The notes below the pieces were generated by a model. It was given only the letters and a program-made list of their open reading frames with translations. It made no database searches and was not told where the DNA came from. 64,000 bases of DNA from Crossaster papposus (taxonomy: Eukaryota > Echinodermata > Asteroidea > Velatida > Solasteridae), in assembly GCA_037893245.1 (NCBI GenBank), contig JBAIAA010000413.1, forward strand, positions 372,001-436,000, in the 5' to 3' direction. The position numbers and the translations under genes are program-made. This document shows, in pieces, positions 63,863 to 64,000 of the stretch (positions are counted from its first letter, which is position 1; each line of letters begins with the position of its first letter).

Positions 63863-64000
63863 TGTAAAATCAACAATGTTCACGACCAAGTTTCTTGCAC
63901 ACCGACATCACTGGGGTTTCTCAAACAACAATCAGATTATTGTCTTGGTCTTTATCTTTCCATTTCTTTTCAATTTTTAGTAGGTTAGCCAATTACATTT
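63863..64000. repeat. Partial array B unit U125 at the window edge
   Basis: The first 138 bp of a further 486-bp unit are cut by the end of the window. They match the consensus, so the array continues to the right and its true end is not in view. Confidence 0.95.

Larger units (their letters stand above)
3601..64000. repeat. Array B: 486-bp satellite, 124 units plus a partial unit
   Basis: The array is uninterrupted and head to tail, with an exact 486-bp period. Unit starts follow 3601 + 486n up to U97. U97 has lost one T (U98 starts at 50742) and U119 has lost one G (U120 starts at 61433), after which U124 is 63377-63862 and the remainder is partial. The distance from the first to the 124th unit start is 59,776 bp, equal to 123 x 486 minus 2. 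Units typically carry zero to five substitutions relative to the consensus. All three forward frames contain stops within a unit, so it is not a coding repeat, although 486 is divisible by three. The family is not recognised. Confidence 0.98.

Noticed and set aside
3601..64000. CRISPR array
   Set aside because: Units are contiguous copies of one 486-bp sequence with no alternation of short repeat and unique spacers, and no cas genes are present.
3601..64000. Tandem snRNA, 5S rRNA or tRNA gene cluster, suggested by the regular period, octamer and T-runs
   Set aside because: I compared the unit by eye on both strands with the conserved parts of U1, U2, U4, U5, U6, 5S and tRNA A/B boxes and recognised none. 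A covariance-model search would settle it.
3601..64000. Telomeric repeat or rDNA spacer
   Set aside because: There is no TTAGGG-type run and no rRNA sequence. CCCTATAGGG in the palindrome only superficially resembles telomeric CCCTAA.

Overview
The window is entirely tandemly repeated, non-coding DNA: two satellite arrays joined directly to each other, with no single-copy sequence and no gene that I can support. Multi-kilobase arrays of this kind, with higher-order repeats and strict unit lengths, point to a eukaryotic nuclear chromosome (heterochromatin, pericentromere, subtelomere or a long satellite block). An animal is my best guess, but nothing in the sequence fixes the taxon. I see no rRNA, tRNA, snRNA, CRISPR, bacterial or viral gene.

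Array A (1-3600, open on the left) is a minisatellite of 51 complete units plus a 60-bp partial unit. There are only two unit lengths: 26 short units of 64 bp and 25 long units of 75 bp. They differ by one 11-bp module (GATCTACACCT); there is no other indel in the array. Blocks of several units have been copied together, for example 1-657 recurs at 1700-2356. Forty of the 51 units carry a CACGTG palindrome.

Array B (3601-64000, open on the right) is a 486-bp satellite: 124 complete units (called U1-U124 here, phase set at TGTAAAATC) and a 138-bp partial unit. Only two 1-bp deletions occur in 60.4 kb (in U97 and U119), so the register is otherwise exact. Most units differ from the consensus at no more than about five sites. 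Shared rare variants reveal nested higher-order repeats of 3, 5, 6, 9, 11, 15 and 16 units, and three variant domains: left about U1-U49, middle about U50-U93, right about U94-U124.

The most interesting structure is in the 486-bp unit. It contains a 40-bp interrupted palindrome centred on TATA. Cut at that centre, each unit becomes a 482-bp segment with 18-bp terminal inverted repeats (16 of 18 matching) and TA on each side. This is the architecture of a non-autonomous DNA transposon (MITE), so array B may be a transposon relic amplified head to tail. The unit also has two short perfect hairpins, a POU-type octamer ATGCAAAT and a CCAAT motif. Transcription and function are untested.
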